Part shown: positions 32,573 to 45,589 of the stretch, one piece after another
How the letters are laid out: each line of letters opens with the position of its first letter
How positions within the stretch are numbered: the stretch's first letter is position 1
DNA from: Tolypeutes matacus
Taxonomy: Eukaryota > Chordata > Mammalia > Cingulata > Chlamyphoridae
Assembly: GCA_026826555.1 (NCBI GenBank)
Contig: JAKSZT010054458.1
Location: forward strand, 1,716,425 to 1,780,424
Direction of reading: 5' to 3'
DNA length: 64,000 nt
Translations under genes and position numbers: made by a program
Notes under the pieces: model-generated
Told to the model about the DNA's origin: nothing
Databases searched by the model: none
Seen by the model: the letters and a program-made list of their open reading frames with translations, nothing else

Positions 32573-35500
32573 TGATGAGATAATTGTTAGGATGCTTTTT
32601 CCCCATCAACTTATCTTTCCTGGCAAGTTTCCTGTTTCCTGAAATAGTTCTTTGACAAATCAGGAAAGAACATGCCATGCTTCTGTTAAAATGCCAGCCA
32701 CACATTGTATAGTGCTGAGACCATATTTGGAAAAATAAGCTGCAACAAATTTTGTGCTTTTGTACTTTTGCTTATGCAAGTGCATGGAGGTGAATATAGC
32801 TTCTCTTCGATGTTTCCCTTTAATACATCATCTAATTTCTAAATACAACACTTTCTTGGTAGGCATGGCATGCAAGTCATCTGTCAGAATAAATGCTAAT
32901 TTAGGCTGAATGAAGCCTGAAAAATAGCGGTTTAGGGAACTGGCATAAGTGCATTCGGCATTATCGGCTTGGGCACTTGTAGGATTCAGGAATGTTTTGT
33001 ATGATATAGAGATATAGAGATATATCTAACCTTCCTACAGCTACCAGCACTTTGACTCTCTGAGGAAATGAGGCCATCAGTTTAAAGACAGAATAGTTCT
33101 TTTCACATCTGCTTTTGAATTGGTGTGGCCAGAAAGAGGAATATAGGATAGCAGCACCAAGCAGTAGCCACAGAAAACCACTGGGCAGAGATTTTTATGT
33201 TGCCCTGGCAGAGAAGTGGAGCCTGATCCTGAGAATTCCATTATTTATAAATTGAGTCCTTGCTTAGTTAAAACTTGTTCTAAGTAACACAGTGGTTCTC
33301 TAATCCTATGGCAATATCAAAATCAGCTCTGGGTTTCACAAAAAGTGAATTTTCTTAATAAAACGAACAACAGCAGCAAGCAAACAAAAACCAAAGAGAA
33401 TGAATGAGTAACAAATTCATTTTGGAAATTTGTATGACGTATTCAAGTCCTGAAAAAATGAAGAAAATAATTTTCATTATATCTGAGCACCTATTATAGT
33501 AAACCATTTCTGTTACAAATCTTAAAATTACCGTCACTTCAGATCTAAAGTTGAAAACATACTATCATTTAAATATATGGTATGGCAAAATTTAAATGCG
33601 AAATCACCCCCTCCAGACCACTAGCATCCCCAGATGGAGTGAAAATAACATATTCTAACGTCTTGATTCATCAAAGTTCGGTTTTCCGGTGTTTTGATGA
33701 TTGAATCTGTCTAGAAAGAGACCATCAATTTTATACAAAGATTTCTTTCTCTGTTGAGTCGCCTTGTCATATGCTTCTGTAAATGGGAACTTGAGAACTT
33801 TAAATGAAAGTGTGTGTAAAGTTTTCTTTGCTGAGTGTTATTAACTGAGGGACTCTGGATTAATTTAGCAGCCAGGTCTGTTCTTTCAGCCATAAGCTCT
33901 GCTGTCAGGGAAACTTAATTACACTTTAAGTGGGATGCAAATGAGTTGTGACACTACATCATTTCACATGAAAGGTTCATTACTTACATTAACTCGCACA
34001 ATGCTTGCTCCTAAGCCTAGGCCTCGTTACAATATTCCTGGGAGTACTCTTTTTAAAACATAGCTAAATGCAAGTAGGGTTTTAACTTTTAATAGCCCGT
34101 TTCTTTCTTAATATTTAAGACTACAAATGTTCATTTGTGAATTGAACTACTGGATACAGAGAATGTATTAAGGCTGGCAAGAAAAATTCAACCTGCCTCT
34201 ACCATGTGTCCTCTCTGTAACACATTCTCGGTATCAGATTATTCTTTAAAATAACTTTTATGAATAACTTCTTTAGCATCCCTTTAAGTGCCTTGAAACG
34301 GGAAATTTAATAAGTGTTAAAGTCAGAAATCTAAGGAATTTTATCCCTGGGCTTTAACAGATTATTCTCTGCATCATTTGGGTGGGGAATGTGTAAATAT
34401 AAACATACATAACACATTGCATATTGGTAGCTCAGAACTTTGAGCAATAGGGTTAAATCAGTCATGACTATTTGATTAGAACACGTACAAAGAATACATT
34501 TGTTCCTCTTTTGAAGGAACTGTTAAATGCTTCTGGAATTCTAAGGGGGGAGAAAGTTCACTTTAATTTCTCCTTCCACTCTGATGTGGTGATGGGTGCG
34601 TCTGAGGGAAAATTGGTTGTTTCTTCTTACCATAATCCGTCACCATGGTTAATCAAGGGTATTTGAAAGTTATTCTCAAAGATACCAGTTGTTTATTGAG
34701 CATTATGTTCTAGGCAAATTCCTAGGCATTTTACTTGTATGAGCCTTTATAATACACACAAAAACCCTATGAGGTAGGTGCCCTATACCTTTTTTACAGA
34801 TCACAAAACTGAGAAAGGAAGGGCTAAATAAGTTGTCCAAATCTCACAAGTAGTGCAAGAGCCAGGATTCAAAACTAGCTAGTCAGTCTAGCTCTAAAGT
34901 TCATGCTTTTAACCACTATAAATACTGCCTAAGTTGTTCAAGGGATTTTTATATTTATTAATTACAATATGAAATTTTTTGTAGTAAGTGAATGGTGAGA
35001 AAAGAGGAAATCGTTGTGGAAAACAGATCTTCATTCTATTAATTGAGGACCATATCATTTTAGGGCTAGCACACTATCTCTGTTTTTTTTTTTTTTTTCA
35101 AGTAAGTTCCTAGAGGTTAGACTCAGAAGTGTATTATATTATTACAGTATGCCAACCACTAGATCCTGTTTAGTTTTAAGTTACATGCCTGCATTTTTCC
35201 CCTAAAGAATCACTCATGGAATTTATTTAAAATGGACTTTGATATAAAACTAGAACATATATGGTAAGATGAAATATATTTCTCTATCTGCAAAATTATA
35301 GAGGAAGCTAAATATATAATGCACTGAACAGCTCCACTACAATAGAATATACTGAAATTGTAGTCCATTGTTTGATACTTTAGTGATTGGGAAGATAATA
35401 CAATTTTCTTATCCAAATTTACCTCCTAAAAATATGACATTGTAACATGAAATCTGCTTCCAAATTGAAGTTAACGTATGTAATGAAATTTATATCCCAT

Positions 35501-35860
35501 ATTGTGCCAGTTATCAGTTTATTGGCTCTTAGCTACAAATCTACCCTTCATTGTCTGCTTTATGATAATGGAGCTGGATTCTGTAATCATTTCTCCTTTT
35601 CAGCTTGCACAGTATTAATTTTGACAGATAGAGGGCCCAGGAAGGACATTGTGGGAGGAAGTGGCTTCTCTTCCTGTTTCCAGTGTCTTCAATTTGCCTT
35701 TTCCTTGCTTCTTTTGTCTGGCTTCCAGCAGTGTGTGTGAGGCATCCAGTGGCCTTGGGCCCTAGATGTGCATCAAGAGAATGTAGTCCCTTGGTGAGCT
35801 CATGGCCAGCACAGACACCATGCCTGATATGCATATGAAAATGTATATGAATCACAACAT
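32573..35860. other. Intergenic sequence downstream of the gene
   Basis: 3.3 kb. One MIR at 34690-34930 and a poly-T run near 35082-35098. The short ORFs (33355, 33711, 34472, 35210, 35447 and 35541) show no family features. No further exon was seen. Confidence 0.5.
34690..34930 (-). repeat. MIR SINE
   Basis: The + strand reads tttattgagcattatgttct, aaaaccctatgaggtaggtg, aagttgtccaaatctcacaa and gcttttaaccactataaata. A nearly full minus-strand MIR. Confidence 0.9.
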
Positions 35861-37605
35861 ATATATTTTTAAATTTTCATATATATATATATATACATTT
35901 TCCATTTCAATCACTTTAAAGTATAAAATTCAGTGATAATAATTACATTAACAATGTTGTGGTTCCATCACCACAATCCATTAAAAAAAACATTTTCATC
36001 ATCCTGAACAGAAACTGTGCCCATTAAGCAATAACTCCCCATCCCCTCCCACCACCCACTCCTCTTCCCCATTAACCTGTAGTATACTTTCTGTCTCTTT
36101 GAATTTGCATTTTCTAGGTATTTCATGTAAGTGAAATCATACAATATTTGTCCTTTTGTTTCTAGTTTATTCCACTGAACATGATGTTTTCAAGGTTCAT
36201 CCATGTTGTAGCATATACCAAAATTTCACTCTTTTTTATATCTGAATAATATTGTTATATATATATATAACAATTATATATATCACATTTTGTTTATCCA
36301 GTCATCTGTTGATGGACACTTGAGTTGCTTACACATTTTGGCTATTGTGAATAGTGCAGCTATGAACATTGGTGTGCAAAAATCTGTTTGAGTCCCTGCT
36401 TTCAATTCTTTTGGATATATACCTAGAAGTGGGATTGGCAGGTCATATGGTAATTCTATGTTTAATGTTCTGAGGAACTGCCAAACTGTTTTCCACAATA
36501 CTGTACCATTTTACATTCCCATCAACAAGGAAAGAGTGTTCCTATTTCTCCACATCCTCACCAACACTTGTTATTTTCTATTTTTTGGAATAGTAGCCAT
36601 TCTAGTGGGTGTGAAGTGGTATCACTTGCGTTGCCCTAGGTTAACGATTTTGAGCATATTTTCATGTTCTTATTGACTATTTGTATATCTTCTTTGTAGA
36701 AATATCTCTTCAAGTCCTTTGCCTATTTTTTATTTATATAGTCTGTATATTAAACCCTTATCAGATATATAGTTTCCAAATATTTTCTCCCATTCTGTGG
36801 GTTGTCTTTTTCACTTTCTTGGTAATGTCCTTTGATGTACAAAGGTTTTTTAATTTTGATGAAATGCAATTTATATATATGTCCTGAATATATTTTCCTA
36901 TATTTTCTTCTAAGAATTTTAAACTTTTAACTCTTATTTTTTGGTCATTGATCAAGTTTGAATTAATTTTTATATAATGTGAGGCAGGGATCACTTCCAT
37001 TCTTTTGCATGTGTTTATCCAGTTTTCCCAGCACCTTTTGTTGAAGAGACAATTCTTTCCCCAGTGAGTGGATTTTGCACCCTTGCCAAAAATTATTTGG
37101 CCTGAGATATTTGTATTTATTTCTGAACTTTCTATTTTATTCCATTAAGCTATAAGTCTGTCCTTATGCCAGTACTACTCTGCTTTGATTACTGTAGATT
37201 TGTAATAAGTTTTGGTATTGGTAAGTGGGAGTCTTTCAACTTTGTTCCTCTTTTTCAAGATGTTTTGGCTATTCAAGGCCTCTTGCCCTTCTAAATTTGA
37301 TGATTGGCATCTCCATTCCTGGAAAAAAGGTTGTTGAAATTTTGATTGGGTTTGTGTTTAAACTGTAAATTGTTTGAGTAGTAGTGACTTCTCAACAATA
37401 TTAAGTATTCCAATCCATGAAAATTGGGTGTTTTCCCATTTATTTAGATCTTCTTTAGTTTCTTTCACCAATGCTTTATAGTTTTCTTGATACAAGTTCT
37501 TTATATCCTTGGCTAAGTTTATTCAGATATTTTTTTAAGCTGTTATTATAAATGGAATTGTTTTCTTGATTTCCTTTTCAGACTGTTCATTGTTAGTGTA
37601 TAGAA
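35860..37605 (-). mobile_element. L1 fragment: ORF2 C-terminus and 3'UTR (old)
   Basis: The minus strand carries ORF2 C-terminal blocks (37000-36761 with FLEENIGKYIQD; 36498-36283 with NIELPYDLPIPLLGIYP) and a 3'UTR ending near 35860 in (AT)n. At 37603 the homology stops inside the RT thumb region, so the copy is 5' truncated. Several frameshifts. The + strand ORFs at 36458 and 36681 are antisense shadows. Confidence 0.85.
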
Positions 37606-38546
37606 AAATCAGAGCATATTAGATATGGAAGAAACCTTAGGTGTCATTGAGTCTGATCCTTTCTTTTTATAGGAATCCAGAGAGGTTTATTCTTTGTGCT
37701 TGGTCACACCTTTTATGTAACAGGTCATGCTTCTGAATCTTCTCATTATGTGCTTATATTTTGAATAACCACACTATTTATAATTATTTAAAACAATCAT
37801 TTTTAATTGCAGAGGAGCTTTTATATATTTTTTAAAAATTCATTGTGTATTAATTTTCTACAAGTTCTTAAAGAACCTCATGGAACATAAGAATTTTAAA
37901 AATACCCTCTTATTTTCTAGGCTAAACAAATATTGCAACCCTAATAAATCAATAACAAAAGATAGAATAGGATAAAAATTAAAAAAGGGTTATGCAGAAG
38001 GAGACTGGATATCATATTTGGGGGCTATAAGGAAAGTTCTTTTCATGAAGATGACTGACTTTTGATGAGCCCTTAAAGGATGTGTGGGGTCTTGAGAGTT
38101 GGACTTGAAGAGTCGGGGAATGAGGATCTGTGGATGGGTGGAAGCATAAGCAAAGGCTTTGAGGCAGAAATGTGTTTTACCTGTAGATGAAATGTGCCCT
38201 CCAGTTTTACTGTGTGGCTAGGTATGGGGAATAGTGAGAAAACTTGACAAAATAACCAATGTTTTGAATCATAAATCATGAAAATGGTAATCAAAAACAT
38301 CAAGGAAATGTAAAATGAATTGGGCAATCACACTCTATATGAATTTTAAATAATAGATCTTAGAATGCAACTAGATTCTTCATCTTTGGTCTTTGCAAAA
38401 AGACGTAAAAAACATATCTAAGAAGTAGTTAAAATCATTGTAAATGTGACATCAATATAAAGATTTCTCACTGACTCACATATGGCAGATTGGTTTCATT
38501 TTTAATAATCATAAAATTTCCTCCATCATTGAATTCAATATTAAAA
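37606..38546. other. Intergenic, no clear element
   Basis: About 940 bp. A weakly repeat-like trace (aagcaaaggctttgaggcag) sits at about 38150. No gene. Confidence 0.45.
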
Positions 38547-39803
38547 ATAATATCCAGTATTTTTTTTTAATTGTGGGCAAAAATCAAAATTTTCACAATA
38601 CATACCAACATTTGCAAAATGATATATAAATATATATGCATATATGTGCATTTGCTTACAAAAATGTTATTTATATGCATATACAAATATATTTTAAGAG
38701 GTGCTTAGATTACCCAAAATATTACACGGAACCCACTGGGATTCCCATGTTGCCCACCTCCCACACCTCCCACTACATCCCACACAAACATCTCCCACAA
38801 GTGTGGCCCACCACCCTCAACGGACTTACACATCCTGGGGCCTTGCTACCAACCATAGACCACAGTTCACACTGTAGACCACACTCTCTCCCACACAGTT
38901 CTGAGTGGTGTGTGCTGATTTAAAATGGCCTACATCCGTTGCCACAACGGTACTCAGGACAACCTCCAAATCCCAAAGAAGCCCCTGTATTTCAACTGCT
39001 CGTCCCCTCCCTGCCCCAAAAGTGCCAAGTGGCCACTGGCTCCACCTCATTGTTATAATTTCTTGCATTGCTAGAATCACCATATGTGAACAAGAGAATA
39101 CCATCAAGTCCACTCTAGTCCATAGTTCTTCCCCCAATCCTGAGGGGACTGGGATGGTGATGTCCACTCCACCTCCAAGTGAGAGAGGGCTTATATCCCA
39201 TGGATATGGTGGGTGGGATGATCCTGCCTGCAGAAGCAGGCCCTCTCCGTTCCCTGGGATGGCCATTGCCCATCATTGTCTCCTTGCCAGGTGACTTGGA
39301 TGAGTCCATTGAGCTGTAGGGAGACAATGGGGATTGAGAGGGGGAAGGTGTCACGGCACACCAGACATCCGATAACACAGTGATAAAAGGAAGGAAAGAA
39401 AAGAAAAGAAAAGAGAAAGGAAAAAAAAAATGAACATATATATATATATTTTAAAGGCGTTTCCTTTGCTTTTTTGCCCATTTTTTGAATGTCCCAATCT
39501 GCTAATTATATTTTATTTTGTTTTGTTTTTTGTTTGATTATTTGTTTTTTTCCTTCTCTTTTCTTTTTTTTTTCCCCCCGGTTTTCCTTATGTTTGTCTC
39601 TTGCATGTAAGCTTATCATACTTGTTTCTTTTTCCTAGTAAGTGTATTTGATTATTTTATGGACTACATGTTCATGGAGGATTTGGATCACAGAAGGGTT
39701 ACAATGGGTACTGCAGGGTATTATTGGTGGGGGGTGTCTGGGAGAGGGGTTTCATGGGAATTAGTTCATCCGAATATACATGAAAGATATAATATCCAGT
39801 ATT
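38547..39803 (-). mobile_element. L1 3'UTR insertion with 15-bp target duplication and inverted 5' part
   Basis: The direct repeats ataatatccagtatt at 38547-38561 and 39789-39803 bound a 1227-bp insert that starts with T8 on the + strand. From about 38690 to 39290 it matches 62790-63330 in the same orientation (agattac..., acacatcctgggg, ggcttatatcccatgg). From about 39600 to 39788 it matches 3570-3700 in reverse orientation (tttggatcacagaagggtta). The 5' part is therefore inverted relative to the 3' part, as twin priming produces. Purine-rich (39383-39430) and T-rich blocks lie between the two. The ORFs at 38636-39481 are shadows. Confidence 0.8.
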
Positions 39804-40565
39804 GACTCATCTGAAAACTACTTAAAGGACTTAATTTCCTGGATTGTGAGGGTTAGATAACCTGAAATAGATTCAGTTTTTAAAAACCTAGAAACAATAT
39901 AAAAAATGTAACAACTGTCCACTTAAATACTCATAAGAGAATTTGGAGAAACCCAAGGTAGATAAACAATGAGGAAACAAAATCCCAGAGCAAAAGCTGA
40001 TGTGGCAGCTACTTGGGATGCAAGGGTGGGGATTGGTTCCATCCCCTGATAACCAAGAATTTGGAATTTAATGGCCCTGTGAGACAGAAAATGATATCAT
40101 GGATCCACATGAGACAGAGATTTGAAAAGAAAATAGAAAATAAAATGAAAAAAATCACCGAAAGCTTGAGACACTAGTGAAAAGGTCAAGGATGAGCCAA
40201 AAAATATTTACCTGTTGGCTCAGGAAGCTAATTAAGCAATAACTTGTCTCATTTGGGTAGGGGGGTTGGGGTATCAGAATTTTTTAACCGAGAATTTGTA
40301 AATATTGGCCTGCCTTCACATTCATTTAATATTCAACTTGATATTATCTAGGTGATTTGTAATTGGAGAAATTAACTTAAGCATGATTCCAGCTGGTAAT
40401 ATCCCTGGGAACACTGGGTAGAAGCAACTTCAAATAACCATAGAAGCCTGGCTTCATAGGACTTAAGAGCATTTTAAGGATGTGTAGGATTGTTGTTGTT
40501 GCTTTTTTCTGAAGGAGAGTAGAGATGCAGATTACCCTCACATTTTGTTAAATTGGTTATCTTAT
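39804..40565. other. Intergenic, no clear element
   Basis: About 760 bp without recognisable repeats or ORFs. Confidence 0.5.
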
Positions 40566-41390
40566 GGGAACAAAAATGAATTCATTGGTTATTATCTAAG
40601 CAAAAATAAATTCCAGACGGATTAAACATGAAATGCAAAACTGAATCTCCTTTCAGAAGAAAATATACAAGTAGTCCTTGCAGAAGAGAATACAGAAAAA
40701 ATATTTTTGATTTCTGGTTAGGGATGGATTTCTTGAGTAAGACCCAGAAAACATAAAAAGTTTGATTAATGTAAGCTAAAATTTTTCTGTCCATGATCAA
40801 ACACCATAAATACTGTTGGTGAGAGTATATATTGGTACAATTACTTTGGAGAGCAATTTGAGCCATCTGTAATAAACATGAAGAAGTACATAACTTTAAA
40901 ATCCAATAATTCCATTTCTACATGTATAATCTAAGGATGCTTTCTTACAAGTATACCAGGAGATGCATATAAGAATGTTTATTGCAACATTGTTTGAAAA
41001 GTTGGAAACTATTTAAATGTCCATCCACACAAGAATGAATGAACAAATTTTGACAGATTCATTCCATAGAATACCACAGTTAAAATTATGAATTATAGTT
41101 AAATTATCAGTATGGTAAATCTCAAAATATAACTTTGCATAGGGGATAAGTATGGTATGGTATTATTTTATAAAGAATAGCAACTTGCAAATAACAGTAT
41201 GCTTATATAAAGTTATGTACTAAAAAAATACTTGGGAATGGTAAAGACCAAATTCAGGACAATGGCTATTTTGAGGGAAGGAGTCAGATGGTGGAATTTT
41301 TTCTTAAACTGATTGGTAGATGGTTATTTTCACTATACTTTTTAATATGGCTGAATCATTTCATAATAATAGTTAAGACAACTTAGCAAC
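40566..41390 (+). mobile_element. Old L1M fragment: ORF2 end and 3'UTR
   Basis: The + strand reads agcaaaaataaattccagac and attaaacatgaaatgcaaaa (ORF2 C-terminal half), then tgttggtgagagtatatatt, tttattgcaacattgtttga and aatgtccatccacacaagaa, the normal L1M order. Stops in all frames. Confidence 0.75.
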
Positions 41391-41839
41391 AGATTCTTAT
41401 TTAATACCATAATTTCAATATCAAAGAAAAACATTATCATGCAGGCTACACGCATATTTCCTCCACTTCTTGTGAAGTTTCTTTCTCCATCACTCCAACA
41501 CATTTTCTAGTTACGTGAACCTGGCTCTTAAAGGACTTGTTGGACTTTGTTTACTAATACCAAATTCCCACATATTGGGTGAAATAAAACTTTAAACTTG
41601 TTAGCATAGCATGACATTGCTGGTATGCCTCTTTAGGATCCTGTATGTATCTTGGCCACATGATCTGAGCTATATGTTCAAGTTCTTTTGACTTTTTTTT
41701 CTTTGGTCTAGCAGTGTTAGTCAAAATGTTAAGATAATACTTTTGCATATTTTTTGTGATTACAAAGGTTATATATATATGAATTTTGAAAATACTAAAA
41801 AACAAAAAATAAAGAAAACATCCTATTCAGAAATAATCT

Positions 41840-42650
41840 ATGGGCATATTTGTATTTTCAATATGAATAGAGAGAGTCTGTATATAGTGCTTTGAAACCT
41901 AAATTATATTTTGTGCTTAACACAAAATTGTGAACATATTCTTTGTCTTTTAACATTCTTCCAAGTCTAAACATCATTAGCCTTTGCATCCTAACTTGTC
42001 TCATTGTGTCCCCCCTTGCCACTTGCAGTTTCTTCTAAACACAGCAATCAGATACTTTCAGTTCTCTATATAAAACCAGCCAGTGGCATCCTATCTCGTT
42101 CAAGTAAAAGCATGCCCATAGTCATTTTTCAGACCATATTCTCAAAATGGAGTTGCTGGATCCAATGGAATGTAAAGTTCTCAGGCTTTTGACTGAGTCA
42201 GATTGTCAAATTACCCTCTGAAAATTTTTTCCACTTAATGTGTCATCAACAGTATATCAGTACCCATTTCTCTGAATCTCTGACCACACTGAATGTTATT
42301 ACAAAGCATTAAAAAAAGTTACCAGGTGATATGTAAAATATTTTTCCTATTTATTTACAGTTCATGGATGTCAAGTAAGGTTGTATTCTTCGCTCCCCTT
42401 TTTAAGTCATGTTAATAGTTGAAGTGTTTCTCATCTATTGATTTTGAAGATATCTTTTCCTGCACAGATGGCACCGAATTTTGACTTTAAATTCCTAAAA
42501 ATAAATTTCTGGTCAATACTATCAACCTTTTTTCTTTGTAATTTCTGCATTTGTGCCATGCTTAAAATGACATTCTTGGAATAAAGATTATACTCATATT
42601 TATCATATTCTGGACTTTTATATGTATTTTTATTCATGTATTTTTACATT
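41840..42650 (-). mobile_element. HAL1/L1M 3' fragment (old)
   Basis: The + strand reads aatggagttgctggatccaa, gattgtcaaattaccctctg and gtgtcatcaacagtatatca, the reverse complement of the HAL1/L1ME 3' end. 41391-41839 shows nothing clear. Confidence 0.6.
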
Positions 42651-44639
42651 TAACATTAATTCACCTGAAGTACATTTGATTAGTGACAAATAATGCCAAT
42701 ATCCTTAATGGATGTGATTTAAAAATCTGTGCAAGCCAAAAGGCTAATATTAAAAATCAACCAATTGAATAAATTATAAAATGTGTATATATAAGATGTT
42801 GGATTAATTTTAAACAAATAATATCTTAAACTCATCACACAGTAATTGTGATATTTTGAAAATAAAACCTTTCGGATTTAGAAGAGTTTGAGAGTTAAAT
42901 TCTCTTATTTTTTGGACAGATGGTACAGCTCTAGATGCACAAAGATTACATAATTTATTCAAATCCACTCTGTTAAATAATTAGAATCCAATTCTTTTTT
43001 TTTTTTTTTTCTATTCCAGGGTCTAGCTATCAATGTACAGACTTCCAATATGCTAGATTACATTTTAAAACAAAAAGCAAAAGGAAATTATACTGATTAT
43101 CTTCAATGAAGCATTCTTCAAGTATCCCTTGCCCCAATTTCATGCATAGGAAGTTCTGAATTTTAGTATGTCACAAAATTTCAAAGCACAATTGATAATG
43201 GAAAATGCACTAGAGTGGTAATCTTTAGTCTTTCAGAACTTGAATTTTGCACATCTACAGAGCACAGATAATAATGGCTCATTAACCATGAAATCTGGGT
43301 GATTTGTCAAAAAGATATCAATGTTGCAAAGCGCCATTTGACTCAGCACTCTCGTACTCCCCACCAACTCCTTACCTGAAAACTAAATAATAATCTGCCA
43401 TTCTAGCAGTGACCTGAAATACGGGTCTCTCTCTCAATTGAAAAAGAACATTAATAGGAGAGATTCTTAAATGTTTTGTCCCTGTTTCAGAACCTCAGTA
43501 AAACCGCTCTTATGAGGGTTTTCTGATAGATTACCCAAGACCAACAATCTCACCCCTCTTGAGGGCTGGGGAAAACGTACACCACAATTTCAGCCTTGAA
43601 AAATGGTACACACATAATCATCACCATCCCACCATCAGCCTTTAATCTGTTCCCTGTTTCCTTCAAAGCTTGGGAATCTTTATTTTAAAAGAATTTTCTC
43701 TTTTCCCCAGAATAGCTGGCTCTGTGCACAATGGTTTTCCCTAAAATGAGATTTGAGACAGCAGGTTTCTGCAGAAATGTTAGTAAGAATGAATTTCCTA
43801 AGACTTTATGTTGGTTATTTTTTTTCAGACTAGGCTACTTAAAAATCTGTCTAAATAAGAGCTGTTCTGGTATGCAAAAAGGCAAGCCTAAATTTGTGGT
43901 ATAACATTAATAAAGTGAACATCTCTAGACCTGAGAATTTTGCTTTTTTTTAAAATGACCACTCAAATGCCTACAGCCCTGTATATACACTAAGATGAAA
44001 AATCAGTGCAATTGGAGAAAAAAACAAACAAACAAACAAAAAAAAACAATGGTTTAAAATAGTTTGGAAGAAAAGAAAGTATCCCTATAAATCACTTGTC
44101 ACTGTGGATAATAGAATACTGCATCATCTTCTATCAGCTAGAATAAAGGTTAAAACACCGTGCTTGCTCTCTAAACTCTATGATCTCACTGGCATATTTG
44201 ATAGTGGATTCCATTATTATTACCTATTTGGTAATGGAAACACTTCTCCTCTTTCCTGTAATTGTTTATAATTCCTGAAAACTCTTTGGGAATGTCATCT
44301 GCTTTAATAAGTAATAAATTCTCTGCTGAATGTGTTGAAAGAGAGAAATAATAGGAAAAGAGAAGAACATTTCTTTTCCCAGCAAGCATAAAATGCTGAT
44401 AGAATGCTTCACAAATTATTTAACGCATTTTGCATTAAAAAAGGAGTTTTAAAAAGAAGGGTTGTCTTGCTCTGAAAAATGATGGGTTTAAAATGCCAAG
44501 GCATAGCCTTGAAAACTTAATTTGAAAAACTTGATATTCCATCTAGAACATAATCAGCAGCAATCTATCACTCAATACTACCATTATTCTTTTTGAAGTT
44601 CATCTCCTGACTCTGATCCTCAGTCCTTAGTCTCTTTTG
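42651..44639. other. Intergenic, no clear element
   Basis: 2 kb. A T16 run at 42994-43009, a short (AAAC)n at 44020-44048, and a 67-codon minus ORF (44186-44389) without family features. Nothing else. Confidence 0.5.
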
Positions 44640-45330
44640 CATCACTCCCATCCTCTCTTGGAAAAATTTTAAAGTTTTTATTTCTATCAAATTGCACATG
44701 CACATCTTTGAAAGAGTGGAAATATTCTGCAAAGCTTACTACAAAAATATTAGTCTCCAAACTTGTTTCCCACCATTCCCTCTACCCTAGAAGCAACCAC
44801 TTTCAAGTTTAAGGTGATTATTTTGCTATTTACCTGATGTGCCTAAATAAAATCCTTCCCAGATGGCTCCCTCATCTGTTTGCTTGTTGTTTTTCCTTGT
44901 TTTCTGCTCATTGTTTTTGCTCGTTGTCTGTTTTTTATTTAGGAGTCACGGGGAACCGAATCTGGGACCTCCTATGTGGGAGGCGAGTGCTCAACTGCTT
45001 GAGCCACATCCGCTCCCAATAAAATGCTTTTATTACTGCTTTTCACTTTTCAGTTTTAGGCATTATCTATTAGCTTCCTACTACACACAATGAGGCTTTA
45101 ATTCTCTTTCCTTTCTCTTTTCCAACGTATATGCACAACTTGGTCGCCCTCCCAATACATACATTAAAAACATATACATACATATACATGAAAGTTGGTT
45201 AGATAAATATTCAGCAATTACATGCTTATAAACATATCAATGCTGTTCCAAGAGCCAAGATAGGTGGCAAACAATGTTTATACTATTTTCCTATATAAAT
45301 TTTGGTTTTACTTGAAATAAGTAATTGTTC
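44640..45330 (-). repeat. Probable old L1M 3'UTR split by a SINE
   Basis: The + strand reads caaattgcacatgcacatct and ctctaccctagaagcaacca before the SINE, and a similar tail after it (cctttctcttttccaacgta). It looks like an L1M/HAL1 3'UTR on the minus strand. Weak. Confidence 0.4.
44854..45017 (-). mobile_element. DAS-type SINE (tRNA-Ala-derived, armadillo)
   Basis: Read on the minus strand it starts GGGAGCGGATGTGGCTCAAG, followed by the tRNA-derived B-box region (GGTTCGATTCCC-like, here with changes) and a T/G-rich body. The direct repeats aataaaat at 44846-44853 and 45018-45025 are the target duplication. This tRNA-Ala-related SINE family is the abundant DAS family of armadillos and is the best evidence for the source organism. 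The 61- and 76-codon + strand ORFs here are repeat shadows. Confidence 0.88.
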
Positions 45331-45589
45331 ATTAATTTGTTTGTTTGCCTCTCTATGTATCTAACTCTAATTAAACTCAAACTCCCTGCAGTTGCCTAAA
45401 TCTCCTCTGTTTGGATGTTCAGATATATTAAATATTCTATCAAATTAATCTTTTTGGAGGCATCTCTCCTGGAGCTTGCTCCAATCTGGGCTGTTTTCCT
45501 TCCACTACTGAGATACAGCTGACATTCTGGGATCTCAGCTTATCACCAGACTGTAAATTTATTGCTAGACTTTGGCTTGCTGATATTCT

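Noticed and set aside
38826..39481. Cluster of overlapping ORFs (up to 146 codons) on both strands
   Set aside because: All lie in the L1 3'UTR insertion, and similar frames recur at 62896-63602 in another copy of the same repeat.
44854..45017. Possible tRNA-Ala gene
   Set aside because: The tRNA-like start continues into a SINE body, has substitutions in the conserved boxes and is flanked by a target duplication.
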